The notes: generated by a model not told the origin, from the sequence alone. 64,000 bases of DNA from Stenotrophomonas nematodicola (GCF_009467805.1 NZ_WIAY01000005.1:62001-126000); one strand, 5' to 3'. Counted from the stretch's first letter, positions 17,660 through 30,351 are shown. Numbers and translations: made by a program.

Positions 17660-20041
17660 TCAACCACGGATCCGGGCGTGGTGTTCACGCTCCATGACAG
17701 TGACCGCCTCGGCCACTACCGAATCCACGTCGCGGTCCGTCAGAGTGCGCGACTTGTCCTGCAAAATCAAGCCCATAGCGAGACTCTTGAAGCCTGGCTC
17801 GACCCCCTGCCCGACGTACCGGTCGAACAGGATGACTTCCCGCAGCAGCGGCCCGACGGCCCGGCGCAGGGTTGCCTCCAGGTCCGTCCAGGCGGCCGCT
17901 TCGGGCACCAGGAAGGCCAGGTCGCGGCGCACCGAGGGGTAACGCGACAGCTCGTTGGCACGCGGCAGGGCGCGGGCGGCCAACGCCGCCAGGTCCAGCT
18001 CGAAGGCGTACACGTCCACGTCGATGTCCAGCGCCTTGGCCAGGCGCGGGTGGACCTGGCCGATCCAGCCCAGGTTGACGCCGTCGCGCAGCACCTCGGC
18101 TGACCGTGCCGGGTGGCCGTAGGGGCGCTGCGACGGCTGGAAGGTCAGTACCGCGCCACTGGCGGCGGCCAGCGACTCCAGGTCGCCCTTGAGGTCGTGG
18201 AAGTCCACCTTGCGCGAAGCGATGCCCCACTGCTGGGTATCGGCGTCGCCACAGATGGCCGCAGCCACACGCTGGGTTTCCAGCGGTGCCGGCTGGCCCT
18301 CGCCGGCCTGGCGGTGGAACACGCGGCCCAGCTCGAACAGGCGCACGCGGCCCAGCTGGCGGGCGGCATTGCGCCCCAGCGTGGCGACCAGGCCCGGCAG
18401 CAGCGACGGGCGCATCACGGCCAGTTCGGCCGACAGCGGGTTGGCCAGCGGCACCAGCGCCTCGGCGAGCTGCCACTGCGCGAGCAGGTTGGCGTCGACG
18501 AAGGCGTAATTGATGGTTTCCTGCAGGTCGCGGGCCACCAGCTGCCGGCGGGTGCTGAGGTCGTCCAGTCGGGTCTCACTGGGCATCGCCACGCGCGAGG
18601 CACCGCCCGGCAGCGTGGTCGGGATGCGCTCGTAGCCGTGAATACGGGCCAGTTCCTCGATCAGGTCTTCTTCAATGGCGATGTCGAAGCGACGGCTCGG
18701 CGCGGTGACCTGCCAGCCCTCGGCCGCGGCGGTCACGTCCATGCCCAGCGCGCGCAGGATCCGCTCCACGTCGGCATCGGCGATCTGGATGCCCAGCACA
18801 CGGGCGATGCGCGCGCGGCGCAGGGTGATGGCAGCGGTTGCCGGCAGGTCGCCGGCATTGACGGCTTCGGTCACCGGTGCCGGCGTGCCGCCGGCCAGGT
18901 CCAGGATCAGACGGGTAGCGTACTCGACCGCCGTACGCGGCAACGCCGGGTCCACGCCCCGCTCAAAGCGGTGTCCGGCATCGGTATGCAGGCCCAGCTT
19001 GCGGCCGCGGCCCATGATGGCGGCCGGCGCGAAGTGCGCCGCCTCCAGGAACACGGCAGTGGTGTCGTCGGTGACACGGGTATCGAAGCCGCCCATCAGG
19101 CCGGCCAGCGCGACCGGACGGTCCGCGTCGGTCACCACCAGGAAGCTGTCGTCCAGCGCGGCGTCGCGGCCGTCGAGCAGTTTCACGGATTCGCCGGCGC
19201 GCGAACGGCGCACGCCGATGCTGCCCTGCAGGGTGTCCAGGTCGTAGGCGTGCATCGGCTGGCCCAGTTCCAGCATCACGTACTGGGTGATGTCCACCAG
19301 CAGCGACACCGGCCGCACGCCGCTGCGGCGCAGGCGCTCGGCCATCCACAGCGGGGTTGCCGCGCGCGGGTTGACGCCTTCGATGACGCGGCCAACGAAA
19401 CGCGGTGCCTCGGCGCCGGCCTGCAGCGCAATGGTCAGCTCACGGCTGCCCACGGCCGCGACCGGTGCGGCATCGAACGGCACCACTTCGCTGGCGCACG
19501 CGGCGGCCACGTCGAAGGCGATGCCGCGGATGCTGAAGCAGTCGGCGCGGTTGGGGGTCAGCTTGATCTCGATGCTGGCGTCGGGCAGGCCGAGGTACTC
19601 CACCAGCGACTGGCCGACCGGCGCATCGTCGGGCAGCTCGAACAGACCCGAGGCATCGCTGTCCAGGCCCAGTTCCCTGGCCGAGCACAGCATGCCGTTG
19701 GAGGCCACGCCGCGCAGCTGCGCCGGCTTGATCTTCAGCTCGCCGATCTGCGCACCAACCATCGCCAGCGGTGCAACCAGCCCGGCGCGCGCGTTCGGGG
19801 CACCGCAGACGATCTGCAGGTGCTCGCCCTGCCCTGCGTCGACCTGGCAGATCTGCAGGCGGTCGGCTTCCGGATGGCGTTCGGCGGACACGATCCGCGC
19901 CACTACCACATGTTGCAGGCCCTCGCCCAATGCATCGACCTCTTCCACTTCGAGGCCGATGGCGGTCAGCACCGCGCCGAGTTCATCGCGCGAAACGGTG
20001 GTCGGGACGTGGCTGCGCAGCCAGTTTTCAGAGAATTTCAT
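17660..20041 (-). CDS. pheT: Phenylalanyl-tRNA synthetase beta subunit
   Basis: This 793-residue subunit forms the (alpha-beta)2 PheRS. It contains the N-terminal EMAP/OB-like tRNA-binding domain (GLEVEEVDALGEGLQHVVVARI), the B3/B4 editing module that hydrolyses Tyr-tRNA(Phe), a catalytically inactive class II-like core, and the C-terminal ferredoxin-fold anticodon-binding domain (LSRYPSVRRDLAFLVPE). ATG 20041 (MKFSENWLR) is the family start; the frame is open upstream. An 81-base gap with a REP-like hairpin separates it from pheS. Confidence 0.97.
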   Translation of the reverse strand: MKFSENWLRSHVPTTVSRDELGAVLTAIGLEVEEVDALGEGLQHVVVARIVSAERHPEADRLQICQVDAGQGEHLQIVCGAPNARAGLVAPLAMVGAQIGELKIKPAQLRGVASNGMLCSARELGLDSDASGLFELPDDAPVGQSLVEYLGLPDASIEIKLTPNRADCFSIRGIAFDVAAACASEVVPFDAAPVAAVGSRELTIALQAGAEAPRFVGRVIEGVNPRAATPLWMAERLRRSGVRPVSLLVDITQYVMLELGQPMHAYDLDTLQGSIGVRRSRAGESVKLLDGRDAALDDSFLVVTDADRPVALAGLMGGFDTRVTDDTTAVFLEAAHFAPAAIMGRGRKLGLHTDAGHRFERGVDPALPRTAVEYATRLILDLAGGTPAPVTEAVNAGDLPATAAITLRRARIARVLGIQIADADVERILRALGMDVTAAAEGWQVTAPSRRFDIAIEEDLIEELARIHGYERIPTTLPGGASRVAMPSETRLDDLSTRRQLVARDLQETINYAFVDANLLAQWQLAEALVPLANPLSAELAVMRPSLLPGLVATLGRNAARQLGRVRLFELGRVFHRQAGEGQPAPLETQRVAAAICGDADTQQWGIASRKVDFHDLKGDLESLAAASGAVLTFQPSQRPYGHPARSAEVLRDGVNLGWIGQVHPRLAKALDIDVDVYAFELDLAALAARALPRANELSRYPSVRRDLAFLVPEAAAWTDLEATLRRAVGPLLREVILFDRYVGQGVEPGFKSLAMGLILQDKSRTLTDRDVDSVVAEAVTVMEREHHARIRG

Positions 20042-20095
20042 GGTGTCACCCTGGTGGGCCGGCGCATGCGCCTGGCCGTAATTCAACAATCGTGG

Positions 20096-20114
20096 TGCCG
20101 GGCGCTGCCCGGCA
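20096..20114. repeat. REP-like hairpin between pheS and pheT
   Basis: TGCCGGGC-GCT-GCCCGGCA is a perfect 8-bp stem with a three-base loop. It lies in the pheS-pheT gap and has the same stem as the elements at 8865 and 22251. It could stabilise the pheS 3' end within the operon transcript. Confidence 0.5.
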
Positions 20115-20122
20115 TGCCGTCA

Positions 20123-21313
<1,191 letters not shown>

Positions 21314-21673
21314 TTATGCCGCCAGTGCGCCCTTGGCCTTTTCGGCCAGTGCAGCAAAACCGGCTGCGTCGTGCACGGCGATGTCAGCCAGAACCTTGCG
21401 GTCTAGGGTGATGCCGGACTTGAGCAGGCCATTCATGAAACGGCTGTAGCTCAGGCCGTTGATGCGGGCAGCCGCGTTGATGCGGGTGATCCACAGCGAA
21501 CGGAAATTGCGCTTCTTCTGCTTACGACCGATGTAGGCGTACTGCTGTGCCTTGATCACGGCCTGCTTGGCAACGCGGAAGACCTTGCGGCGAGCGTTGT
21601 AATAACCCTTCGCCAGGGTCAGGATTTTCTTGTGACGGCGACGCGCCTGTACGCCACGCTTTACTCGTGCCAT
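21314..21673 (-). CDS. rplT: 50S ribosomal protein L20
   Basis: This 119-residue protein is an early-assembly protein of the large subunit that binds 23S rRNA. It has the basic N-terminal extension ([20 protein letters not shown]) and the globular domain with [20 protein letters not shown]20 also represses its own operon in bacteria by binding mRNA. It lies 10 bases after rpmI. Confidence 0.98.
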   Translation of the reverse strand: MARVKRGVQARRRHKKILTLAKGYYNARRKVFRVAKQAVIKAQQYAYIGRKQKKRNFRSLWITRINAAARINGLSYSRFMNGLLKSGITLDRKVLADIAVHDAAGFAALAEKAKGALAA

Positions 21674-21683
21674 GGGTCAGTCC

Positions 21684-21881
21684 TCAGAGGTAGGGAAGCA
21701 TACGGTTCAAACGGCCTGCGTCTTCTGCACGAACATGGTTCGTCTGACGCAGATTGCGCTTCCGCTTGGTCGACTTCTTCGTGAGGATGTGGCTACGGTT
21801 GGCGTGGCCAGCCTTGAACTTGCCGGAGGCGGTCTTGCGGAAACGCTTGGCCGCCGCCCGGTTGGTCTTGATCTTGGGCAT
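21684..21881 (-). CDS. rpmI: 50S ribosomal protein L35
   Basis: This 65-residue, strongly basic protein begins [20 protein letters not shown] and contains [15 protein letters not shown], matching L35. It has a strong promoter of its own in the long infC-rpmI gap and is followed closely by rplT. Confidence 0.98.
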   Translation of the reverse strand: MPKIKTNRAAAKRFRKTASGKFKAGHANRSHILTKKSTKRKRNLRQTNHVRAEDAGRLNRMLPYL

Positions 21882-22057
21882 TGCAATGTCCTTGATGGTG
21901 TTTTGTCACTGACCAGGGCGGTGGCATTGCCACACTTTCCGTCCGTGCCCTTGCCTGCTTGTAAGCCCGGGATCCCCACTGGGAACCAGGCCGGTCCTGT
22001 TGCCGTTGAAAAGCGTGAAACCGTTCAAAACAGCACCCCCGCAATACGGGGCCGCCC

Positions 22058-22086
22058 ATTATGCCCGCGCAGACAGACACTTGCAA
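22058..22086 (-). promoter_or_regulatory. Sigma-70 promoter for rpmI-rplT
   Basis: On the minus strand, TTGCAA (22081-22086), 17 bases, then CATAAT (22058-22063). It lies inside the 423-base gap between infC and rpmI. Transcripts would begin near 22051 with a ~170-base leader that includes a CCCCG/CGGGG hairpin (about 22035-22050). It allows the ribosomal protein genes to be expressed apart from thrS-infC. Confidence 0.65.
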
Positions 22087-22150
22087 CCGATTGATTGAAC
22101 GGGCGTTTGGCGCGGGTGCGCGAACCTGAAGGGTGTGGACACCGCGCAGG

Positions 22151-22298
22151 GGGCGGCATCCCGCCCTGTCTACACAGAGCGGCTGAAGGCGCCGTTGGCG
22201 CCCCCTGCCTTTCACGCGAACCGACTCTGCCGGCAGCGGCGGCGGGTTCAGCCGGGCATGGCCCGGCGTCCACCCACGCGGTCGGGCGCAGGCCCGAC
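22151..22298. repeat. Four consecutive GC-rich hairpins downstream of infC
   Basis: Perfect inverted repeats follow each other: GTCGGGC/GCCCGAC (22281-22298, 4-base loop), GCCGGGC/GCCCGGC (22251-22267, ATG loop), GGCGCC/GGCGCC (22188-22202, GTT loop) and GGGCGG/CCGCCC (22151-22166, CATC loop). None has a T-run. The first two look like a REP pair. The stretch 21882-22304 holds no gene apart from these and the rpmI promoter. Confidence 0.55.
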
Positions 22299-22304
22299 AG
22301 CCGG

Positions 22305-22829
22305 TTACTTCTTCTTCGGCGCGATCATCATCACCATCTGCCGGCCTTCCAGGCGCGGACGGGACTCAATCACGATGTCCTCACCCAGATCGGCTTCGAT
22401 CCGGTTGGCCATTTCGCGACCCAGTTCCTGATGGCTCATTTCACGACCACGGAAGCGGATGTTGACCTTGATCTTGTCGCCCTCTTCCAGGAACCCGCGC
22501 ATCTTGCGCAGCTTGATCTGGTAGTCGCCTTCATCGGTGACCGGGCGGAACTTCACTTCCTTGATCTCGACCTGCTTGGTCTTCTTCTTGGCCTCGTTGG
22601 CCTTCTTCTGCGCTTCGAACTTGAACTTGCCGAAGTCCATGATCTTGCACACCGGCGGATCAGCCTGCGGCTGAATCTCGACCAGGTCCAGACCTTCGTC
22701 TTCGGCCATCGACAGCGCTTCGTCACGCGTCAACACGCCAATCATTTCTCCGTCGCTGCCGATCACGCGTACGCGCGGCACCCGGATTTCCTGATTCTTG
22801 CGGTTCTGTTTGTTGTCAGGGGTACTGAT
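22305..22829 (-). CDS. infC: Translation initiation factor IF-3 (apparent AUC start)
   Basis: This ~174-residue factor prevents premature subunit joining and proofreads start codons on the 30S subunit. N-domain [20 protein letters not shown] and C-domain ([18 protein letters not shown]) are typical. There is no ATG/GTG/TTG at the family's expected start; instead GGGAG (22838-22842) lies 8 bases before an ATC at 22827-22829, followed by STPDNKQ. E. coli infC uses AUU, which lets IF-3 repress itself, so AUC here fits the same control. A TTG at 22853 is the only conventional alternative, with a weak ribosome binding site. Confidence 0.93.
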   Translation of the reverse strand: MSTPDNKQNRKNQEIRVPRVRVIGSDGEMIGVLTRDEALSMAEDEGLDLVEIQPQADPPVCKIMDFGKFKFEAQKKANEAKKKTKQVEIKEVKFRPVTDEGDYQIKLRKMRGFLEEGDKIKVNIRFRGREMSHQELGREMANRIEADLGEDIVIESRPRLEGRQMVMMIAPKKK

Positions 22830-22854
22830 ATTGCAATCTCCCAGAGGAATCAAA

Positions 22855-22885
22855 CCGGCCCTGAGCGGATCATCCGCAGGGCCGG
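22855..22885 (-). promoter_or_regulatory. Strong hairpin between thrS and infC
   Basis: Outer arms CCGGCCCTG and CAGGGCCGG pair perfectly, and CGGAT/ATCCG continues the stem inside. It starts 7 bases after the thrS stop and ends 12 bases before the infC ribosome binding site. The bases after it on the minus strand are TTTGATTCC, too short for a confident terminator. It may set the thrS/infC ratio or sequester infC initiation. Confidence 0.5.
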
Positions 22886-22892
22886 GACTTTC

Positions 22893-24797
22893 TTACACGG
22901 ACTGTTCTGCCTGCAACCGCTCGATGAAGGCCTGGACGGACATGCTGCCCAGATCTTCGCCAGAGCGCGTACGCACGGCCACGGCGCCATTTTCCTTCTC
23001 ACGGTCGCCAACCACCAGCAGGTACGGGACCCGCTGCAGCGTATGCTCGCGAATCTTATAACCGATCTTCTCGTTGCGCAAATCGGCGTTTACCCGGAAG
23101 CCTTGATCTGCAAGGGTTTTCCGGACCTCGGACACGTATTCAGCCTGCGCATCGGTGATATTGGCCACCACCACCTGGATCGGGGCCAGCCAGGACGGGA
23201 AGGCACCGGCGTGGTGTTCGATCAGGATGCCGATGAAGCGCTCCATCGAGCCCACGATGGCCCGGTGCAGCATGACCGGGTGCTTCTTCTGGCTGTTTTC
23301 GTCCACGTACTCGGCGCCAAGGCGGCCGGGCATCATGAAATCGACCTGCATCGTGCCCAGCTGCCAGGTGCGGCCGATGGCGTCCTTGAGGTGGTACTCG
23401 ATCTTCGGGCCATAGAAGGCGCCCTCACCCGGCAGTTCCTGCCATTCCACGCCGCAGCTGCCCAGCGCCGAGCGCAGCGCGCCCTCGGCCTTGTCCCAGG
23501 TGGCGTCATCACCGAGGCGCTTTTCCGGGCGCAGCGCGATCTTGATCTGGATGTCCTCGAAACCGAAGGTCGTGTACACCGCCAGCGCCTGCTGGTGGAA
23601 CGCGGTCACTTCGGCTTCGATCTGCGACTCGGTGCAGAACACGTGGCCGTCGTCCTGGGTGAAACCACGCACGCGCAGGATGCCGTGCAGCGCGCCGGAC
23701 GGCTCGTTGCGGTGGCACGACCCGAACTCGCCGTAGCGGATCGGCAGGTCGCGGTAGCTGTGCAGGCCCTGGTTGAACACCTGGATGTGACCCGGGCAGT
23801 TCATCGGCTTGACCGCGTACGTGCGCTTCTCCGACTCGGTGAAGAACATGTTTTCCTGGTAGTTGTCCCAGTGGCCGGACTTCTGCCACAGCGAGACATC
23901 CAGGATCTGCGGGCAGCGCACTTCGCCATAGCCGCTGTCGCGGTACACCTTGCGCATGTGCTGCTCGACCACCTGCCACAGCGCCCAGCCCTTGGGGTGC
24001 CAGAACACCAGGCCCGGCGCCTCTTCCTGCAGGTGGAACAGTTCCTGCTGCCTGCCGATGCGGCGGTGATCGCGCATCTCGGCTTCCTCGATGCGCTTGA
24101 TATACGCCTCGAGCTGCTTCTTGTCGGCCCACGCGGTGCCGTAGATGCGCTGCAGCTGCTCGTTCTTGGCATCGCCGCGCCAGTACGCACCGGAAATGCG
24201 GGTCAGCTTGAAGGCCTTGAGGAAGCGCGTGTTCGGCACGTGCGGACCACGGCACATGTCCACGTATTCCTGGTGGTAGTACATGCCCATCGCCTGGATG
24301 TCATCGGACATGTCCTCGATCAGGCGCAGCTTGTAGTCCTCGCCACGCGCCTTGAAGATCTCGATGACCTCCGCACGCGGGGTCACCTTCTTGATCACGT
24401 CGTAGTCCTGCGCGATCAGCTCGCCCATGCGCTTTTCGATCGCGGCCATGTCCTCCGGCGTGAACGGGCGCTCGGCGTAGATGTCGTAGTAGAAGCCTTC
24501 GGCGATGACCGGGCCGATCACCATCTTGACGTCGGGGTAGAGCTGCTTGACCGCATGACCGACCAGGTGGGCACAGGAGTGGCGGATGATCTCCACCCCC
24601 TCCTCGTCCTTGGCGGTGATGATGCGCAGGCTGGCATCGTGGTCGATGACGTCGCTGGCATCGACCAGCACGCCATCCACCGAACCGGCGATGGTGGCCT
24701 TGGCCAGGCCGGCGCCGATCGACTGGGCGACGTCCATGACACTGACGGGGTTTTCGAACTCACGGCGGCTGCCGTCGGGGAGCGTGATGGCGATCAT
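22893..24797 (-). CDS. thrS: Threonyl-tRNA synthetase
   Basis: This 634-residue class II synthetase has an N-terminal TGS domain (about 1-62), the editing domain that clears Ser-tRNA(Thr) ([20 protein letters not shown]), a catalytic core with zinc-site residues in [10 protein letters not shown], motif 2 around [18 protein letters not shown], and a C-terminal anticodon-binding domain ([20 protein letters not shown]). It is the first gene of the operon running to the MerR-like gene. The leader carries a Thr-rich peptide and a terminator, pointing to attenuation. Confidence 0.98.
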   Translation of the reverse strand: MIAITLPDGSRREFENPVSVMDVAQSIGAGLAKATIAGSVDGVLVDASDVIDHDASLRIITAKDEEGVEIIRHSCAHLVGHAVKQLYPDVKMVIGPVIAEGFYYDIYAERPFTPEDMAAIEKRMGELIAQDYDVIKKVTPRAEVIEIFKARGEDYKLRLIEDMSDDIQAMGMYYHQEYVDMCRGPHVPNTRFLKAFKLTRISGAYWRGDAKNEQLQRIYGTAWADKKQLEAYIKRIEEAEMRDHRRIGRQQELFHLQEEAPGLVFWHPKGWALWQVVEQHMRKVYRDSGYGEVRCPQILDVSLWQKSGHWDNYQENMFFTESEKRTYAVKPMNCPGHIQVFNQGLHSYRDLPIRYGEFGSCHRNEPSGALHGILRVRGFTQDDGHVFCTESQIEAEVTAFHQQALAVYTTFGFEDIQIKIALRPEKRLGDDATWDKAEGALRSALGSCGVEWQELPGEGAFYGPKIEYHLKDAIGRTWQLGTMQVDFMMPGRLGAEYVDENSQKKHPVMLHRAIVGSMERFIGILIEHHAGAFPSWLAPIQVVVANITDAQAEYVSEVRKTLADQGFRVNADLRNEKIGYKIREHTLQRVPYLLVVGDREKENGAVAVRTRSGEDLGSMSVQAFIERLQAEQSV

Positions 24798-24862
24798 GAA
24801 TAGGCTTTGGCTGGTGGGCCCGCCGCGCGGGCCGAAGGTACGGAATCAGGGGAATCGGCAAT

Positions 24863-24885
24863 AAAAAAGCGCCACGAAGGCGCCT
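24863..24885 (-). terminator. Candidate attenuator terminator in the thrS leader
   Basis: On the minus strand, GCGCC-TTCGT-GGCGC is followed directly by TTTTTT (stem extendable by G-U and A-T). It lies 22 bases beyond the leader-peptide stop and about 65 bases before thrS. No minus-strand gene precedes it for nearly 3 kb, so its only visible purpose is to regulate thrS. Confidence 0.72.
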
Positions 24886-24907
24886 GCGTCAGGGGCCGTC
24901 GGGACGT

Positions 24908-24934
24908 TCAGCGGTGGGCGGTGGTAGTGCTCAT
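24908..24934 (-). CDS. Candidate threonine leader peptide MSTTTAHR
   Basis: An 8-codon reading frame ATG-AGC-ACT-ACC-ACC-GCC-CAC-CGC-TGA has three consecutive Thr codons. It is directly upstream of the terminator at 24863-24885 and of thrS. The ribosome binding site (GTGTGA) is weak. A GGTGG segment upstream (within 24964-24970) can pair with the CCACC of the Thr codons, and the self-complementary GGCGCC at 24950-24955 equals the 5' arm of the terminator, so alternative structures are possible. Role inferred, not proven. Confidence 0.5.
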   Translation of the reverse strand: MSTTTAHR

Positions 24935-25139
24935 GTCACACGCTAGACCGGCGCCGGGCGCGGGCCACCTTGTTGCCATCAGTAGAGATGGCTTGATCTT
25001 AAACCAATCCGGGTCGCGATGCCGCTCCGCCTGCCCGGGCAGCGCCTGAACGTGGCGCTGTGGCGCCCGGAAACCGCAATGATTACCATGCGCGGATCGC
25101 CGTGCCACGTCCGGCGACGCCTCCCCCCAAGGATCCGCC

Positions 25140-25223
25140 ATGACACTCGCCGTCCGCCGGGCCCGGCCTGCCCGGCCCCGTCTTCCGCGCCAGGCCTGGC
25201 CCGCCCCGCCGTCGTACCCGTGA
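25140..25223 (+). CDS. Possible 27-residue upstream reading frame coupled to DUF3325 gene
   Basis: ATG 25140 has AAGGA seven bases upstream, the best ribosome binding site in this region. The peptide is Arg/Pro/Ala-rich (MTLAVRRARPARPRLPRQAW...) and ends at TGA 25221-25223, which overlaps the GTG start of the next gene (GTGA). It looks like a translational-coupling leader rather than a functional protein. Base composition alone could also produce it. Confidence 0.35.
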   Translation: MTLAVRRARPARPRLPRQAWPAPPSYP

Positions 25224-25519
25224 CAGGTACCGACTTCGCTGCGGCGCTGTACTGCGTGCTCGGTGGCATCGCCTCGGCGTTCTCCGCGCTGGCCTTCTAC
25301 GCCGCCTCGCCACATTGCCGCTGGCCGCGCCTGCGACGCGCCGGCCGACTCGGCCGCCACATCGGCCTGGTGGCGTTTGCGACCGGGCTGTGGCTGTGGA
25401 TGGGGCAGCTCGGGCTGGCTGCCGGCCTGTGCGTGACCCTGGCCGGCTGGATGCTTGCCGCGATGGCGCTGCCCTACCTGGCCGCGTGGACGCGCCCGTA
25501 CGCCGCGGAGCGCGGCTGA
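25220..25519 (+). CDS. DUF3325 family small membrane protein
   Basis: This 99-residue protein has about three hydrophobic helices (FAAALYCVLGGIASAFSALAF, then LGRHIGLVAFATGLWLWMGQ, then LAGWMLAAMALPYLAAW) and the conserved ASPHCRWPRLRRAGR loop. This matches DUF3325, a family found beside PepSY proteins and iron-siderophore receptors. GTG 25220 is the only reasonable start in frame. The stop overlaps the next start (TGATG), so the three downstream genes form a tight operon. Role in iron uptake is inferred from context seen in other genomes. Confidence 0.66.
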   Translation: MTGTDFAAALYCVLGGIASAFSALAFYAASPHCRWPRLRRAGRLGRHIGLVAFATGLWLWMGQLGLAAGLCVTLAGWMLAAMALPYLAAWTRPYAAERG

Positions 25520-25782
25520 TGTGGCCGCGCGCCTTCGCCGCGCTGCTGGCCGGTTTCCTGGTCGCCGCGGCGGCCACCGGCCTGGTGGCCTGGCTGCCGC
25601 CCGGCCCCTGGGAACGGGCCGTGGTGCCGAGCCTGATCGCTTTCGTCCCGCTGTGGATGCTGGCGGCGGTGTGGGCCTTCAGCTTCCGCACCGGCCTGCG
25701 TGCATGGACCGGAATGGGGGTGGCTGCCGCTCTCGGTTTCGCGCTGTTGTGGCTGCTGCGCAGCACCCAGTGGGTGCAATGA
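25519..25782 (+). CDS. Small membrane protein, DUF3649-like
   Basis: This 87-residue protein has three predicted helices. The conserved-looking core VVPSLIAFVPLWMLAAVWAF, then SFRTGLRAWTGM, resembles DUF3649, commonly encoded with PepSY and DUF3325 proteins in siderophore-related clusters. ATG overlaps the previous stop codon by one base and the PepSY gene follows after 10 bases. Function unknown; probably a partner of the PepSY membrane protein. Confidence 0.62.
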   Translation: MWPRAFAALLAGFLVAAAATGLVAWLPPGPWERAVVPSLIAFVPLWMLAAVWAFSFRTGLRAWTGMGVAAALGFALLWLLRSTQWVQ

Positions 25783-25792
25783 CGGAGTCCCG

Positions 25793-29011
<3,219 letters not shown>

Positions 29012-29242
29012 GGGATCTCCCGGGTCGAAGGCCGGGCCACGTTAGCAGACACCACGCGCGGAACAGCCCCCTTGAACGCGATGTCCGGCAATCCCGTCCG
29101 GCGGACAGACCGCACGCCCGCGCCCAGGTCAGCGCAAGGTCGGGACCGGACATGTCGACAGCGCACAATGCCATGCGATGGCATGCGCGACCGACGGGCG
29201 CAGCGGCTACAGTGCGCATGAATACCAACGATATGCCGACGC

Positions 29243-30262
29243 ATGACCGACATCGCCGACACCACCGACACCTCACTTTCCACACCGGACAACGACACCC
29301 TCGCGGCGCTCGAAGCGGAGGCCTACGCCGCGTTCGACGCTGGCCACCTGCAGCGGGCCAGCGACCTGTTCGGTGAACTCAGCGGGCATGCCCCGCACGT
29401 GCCGTACCTGCATTACATGCGCGGCCTGGCGCACAAGTATCTGCGCGACTGGCCCGCCTCGCTGCAGCACAACCTGCGCGCACAGACCCTGCAGGACGCG
29501 TTCGACCAGGCCTCGGCCTGGAATGCAGGGATTGCCGCCACGGCATTGGGCGACTGGGCCGAAGCGCGCCGCCAGTGGGCGAAGTGCGGCATCAACGTAC
29601 CGGACGGCGACGGTCCGATCGACACCGATTTCGGCATGATCTGCGTCCGGCTTGATCCGTGGGGCAGTGGTGAGACAGTGTTCGCGCGGCGCATCGACGT
29701 GGTGCGCGCGCGGGTGCTGAACGTGCCATTCGGCAGCAGCGGGCATCGCCTGTTCGATATCGTCCTGCACGATGGTGCCAAGACCGGCGAGCGCGCGTTG
29801 AACGGCGGCACGGTGCCAGTGTTCAACGCGCTGCAGACCCTGCAGGCATCGGACCACGCCACCTTCGTGGCGTTCATCCGGTGTCCGTCAGCGGACGACA
29901 TGGCGGCACTGGAGGACGCCCGGCTGCCCGGTATCGGCTATGTCGAGGACTGGAGTGCGTCGGTCCGGTCGCTGTGCCTGCGCTGCAGCTACGGCGTGCC
30001 GCACGCGCGGGACGCCCCGGCACCTCATGATGAGCGAGCCGCTGGCAACGACGATTGGCAGGTGGAGCGCAGCCTGGGTATCGGTGCACAGGGCAAGGCC
30101 GCGGTCGAGCGCCTGCTCGCCGACTGGGTCGCTGCGGGGCCCGCGCGCGTGATCGATGCGATCGAACGCCGCGAAGGCACCCCCAGCGCGCCTGCCGAAG
30201 GGCAGGTGTGGTGGTGCGATCCCACCGAGGTGGAACACGCCGGGGAAGACGACCTGGTCTAG
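29243..30262 (+). CDS. Uncharacterised TPR-containing protein
   Basis: This 339-residue cytosolic protein begins with about two to three tetratricopeptide units (residues 20-115; EAYAAFDAGHLQRASDLFGE, NAGIAATALGDWAEARRQWA). The second domain has FARRIDVVRARVLNVPFGSS followed by GHRLFDIVLHDG. I have seen this organisation in unrelated bacteria without an assigned function. A C-terminal acidic segment (WWCDPTEVEHAGEDD) closes it. It is monocistronic, ending at a bidirectional terminator shared with pnp. No export signal. Confidence 0.68.
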   Translation: MTDIADTTDTSLSTPDNDTLAALEAEAYAAFDAGHLQRASDLFGELSGHAPHVPYLHYMRGLAHKYLRDWPASLQHNLRAQTLQDAFDQASAWNAGIAATALGDWAEARRQWAKCGINVPDGDGPIDTDFGMICVRLDPWGSGETVFARRIDVVRARVLNVPFGSSGHRLFDIVLHDGAKTGERALNGGTVPVFNALQTLQASDHATFVAFIRCPSADDMAALEDARLPGIGYVEDWSASVRSLCLRCSYGVPHARDAPAPHDERAAGNDDWQVERSLGIGAQGKAAVERLLADWVAAGPARVIDAIERREGTPSAPAEGQVWWCDPTEVEHAGEDDLV

Positions 30263-30286
30263 GCGCGTCGACAGCACAGCGGACAT

Positions 30287-30320
30287 AACGAAAAAGCGGG
30301 CCGAAGCCCGCTTTTTCGTT
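30287..30320. terminator. Bidirectional terminator between the TPR gene and pnp
   Basis: A perfect inverted repeat AACGAAAAAGCGGGC / GCCCGCTTTTTCGTT has a CGAA loop (30302-30305). The A/T tracts at both sides allow termination in both directions, for the convergent genes. Confidence 0.93.
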
Positions 30321-30330
30321 GTGCGAAGGT

Positions 30331-30351
30331 GTGAGGACCTGCGGTCCTCAC
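30331..30351 (-). other. Perfect hairpin 3' of pnp
   Basis: GTGAGGAC-CTGCG-GTCCTCAC is an 8-bp stem, followed by a second small one (CGTTC-CGC-GAACG, 30351-30363). Both lie between the pnp stop and the terminator and would protect the mRNA 3' end. Confidence 0.5.

Noticed and set aside
25060..25100. A Fur box (AATGATTACCAT) upstream of the DUF3325 operon
   Set aside because: Only about half of the 19-bp consensus is present and the second half is GC-rich. It is not enough to call without a motif search.
24908..25360. A 150-codon minus-strand frame ending in MSTTTAHR as a real protein
   Set aside because: The upstream part is Arg/Gly/Ala-rich, overlaps the coding DNA of the plus-strand operon and has no plausible start. 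Only the terminal short frame has a meaningful setting.
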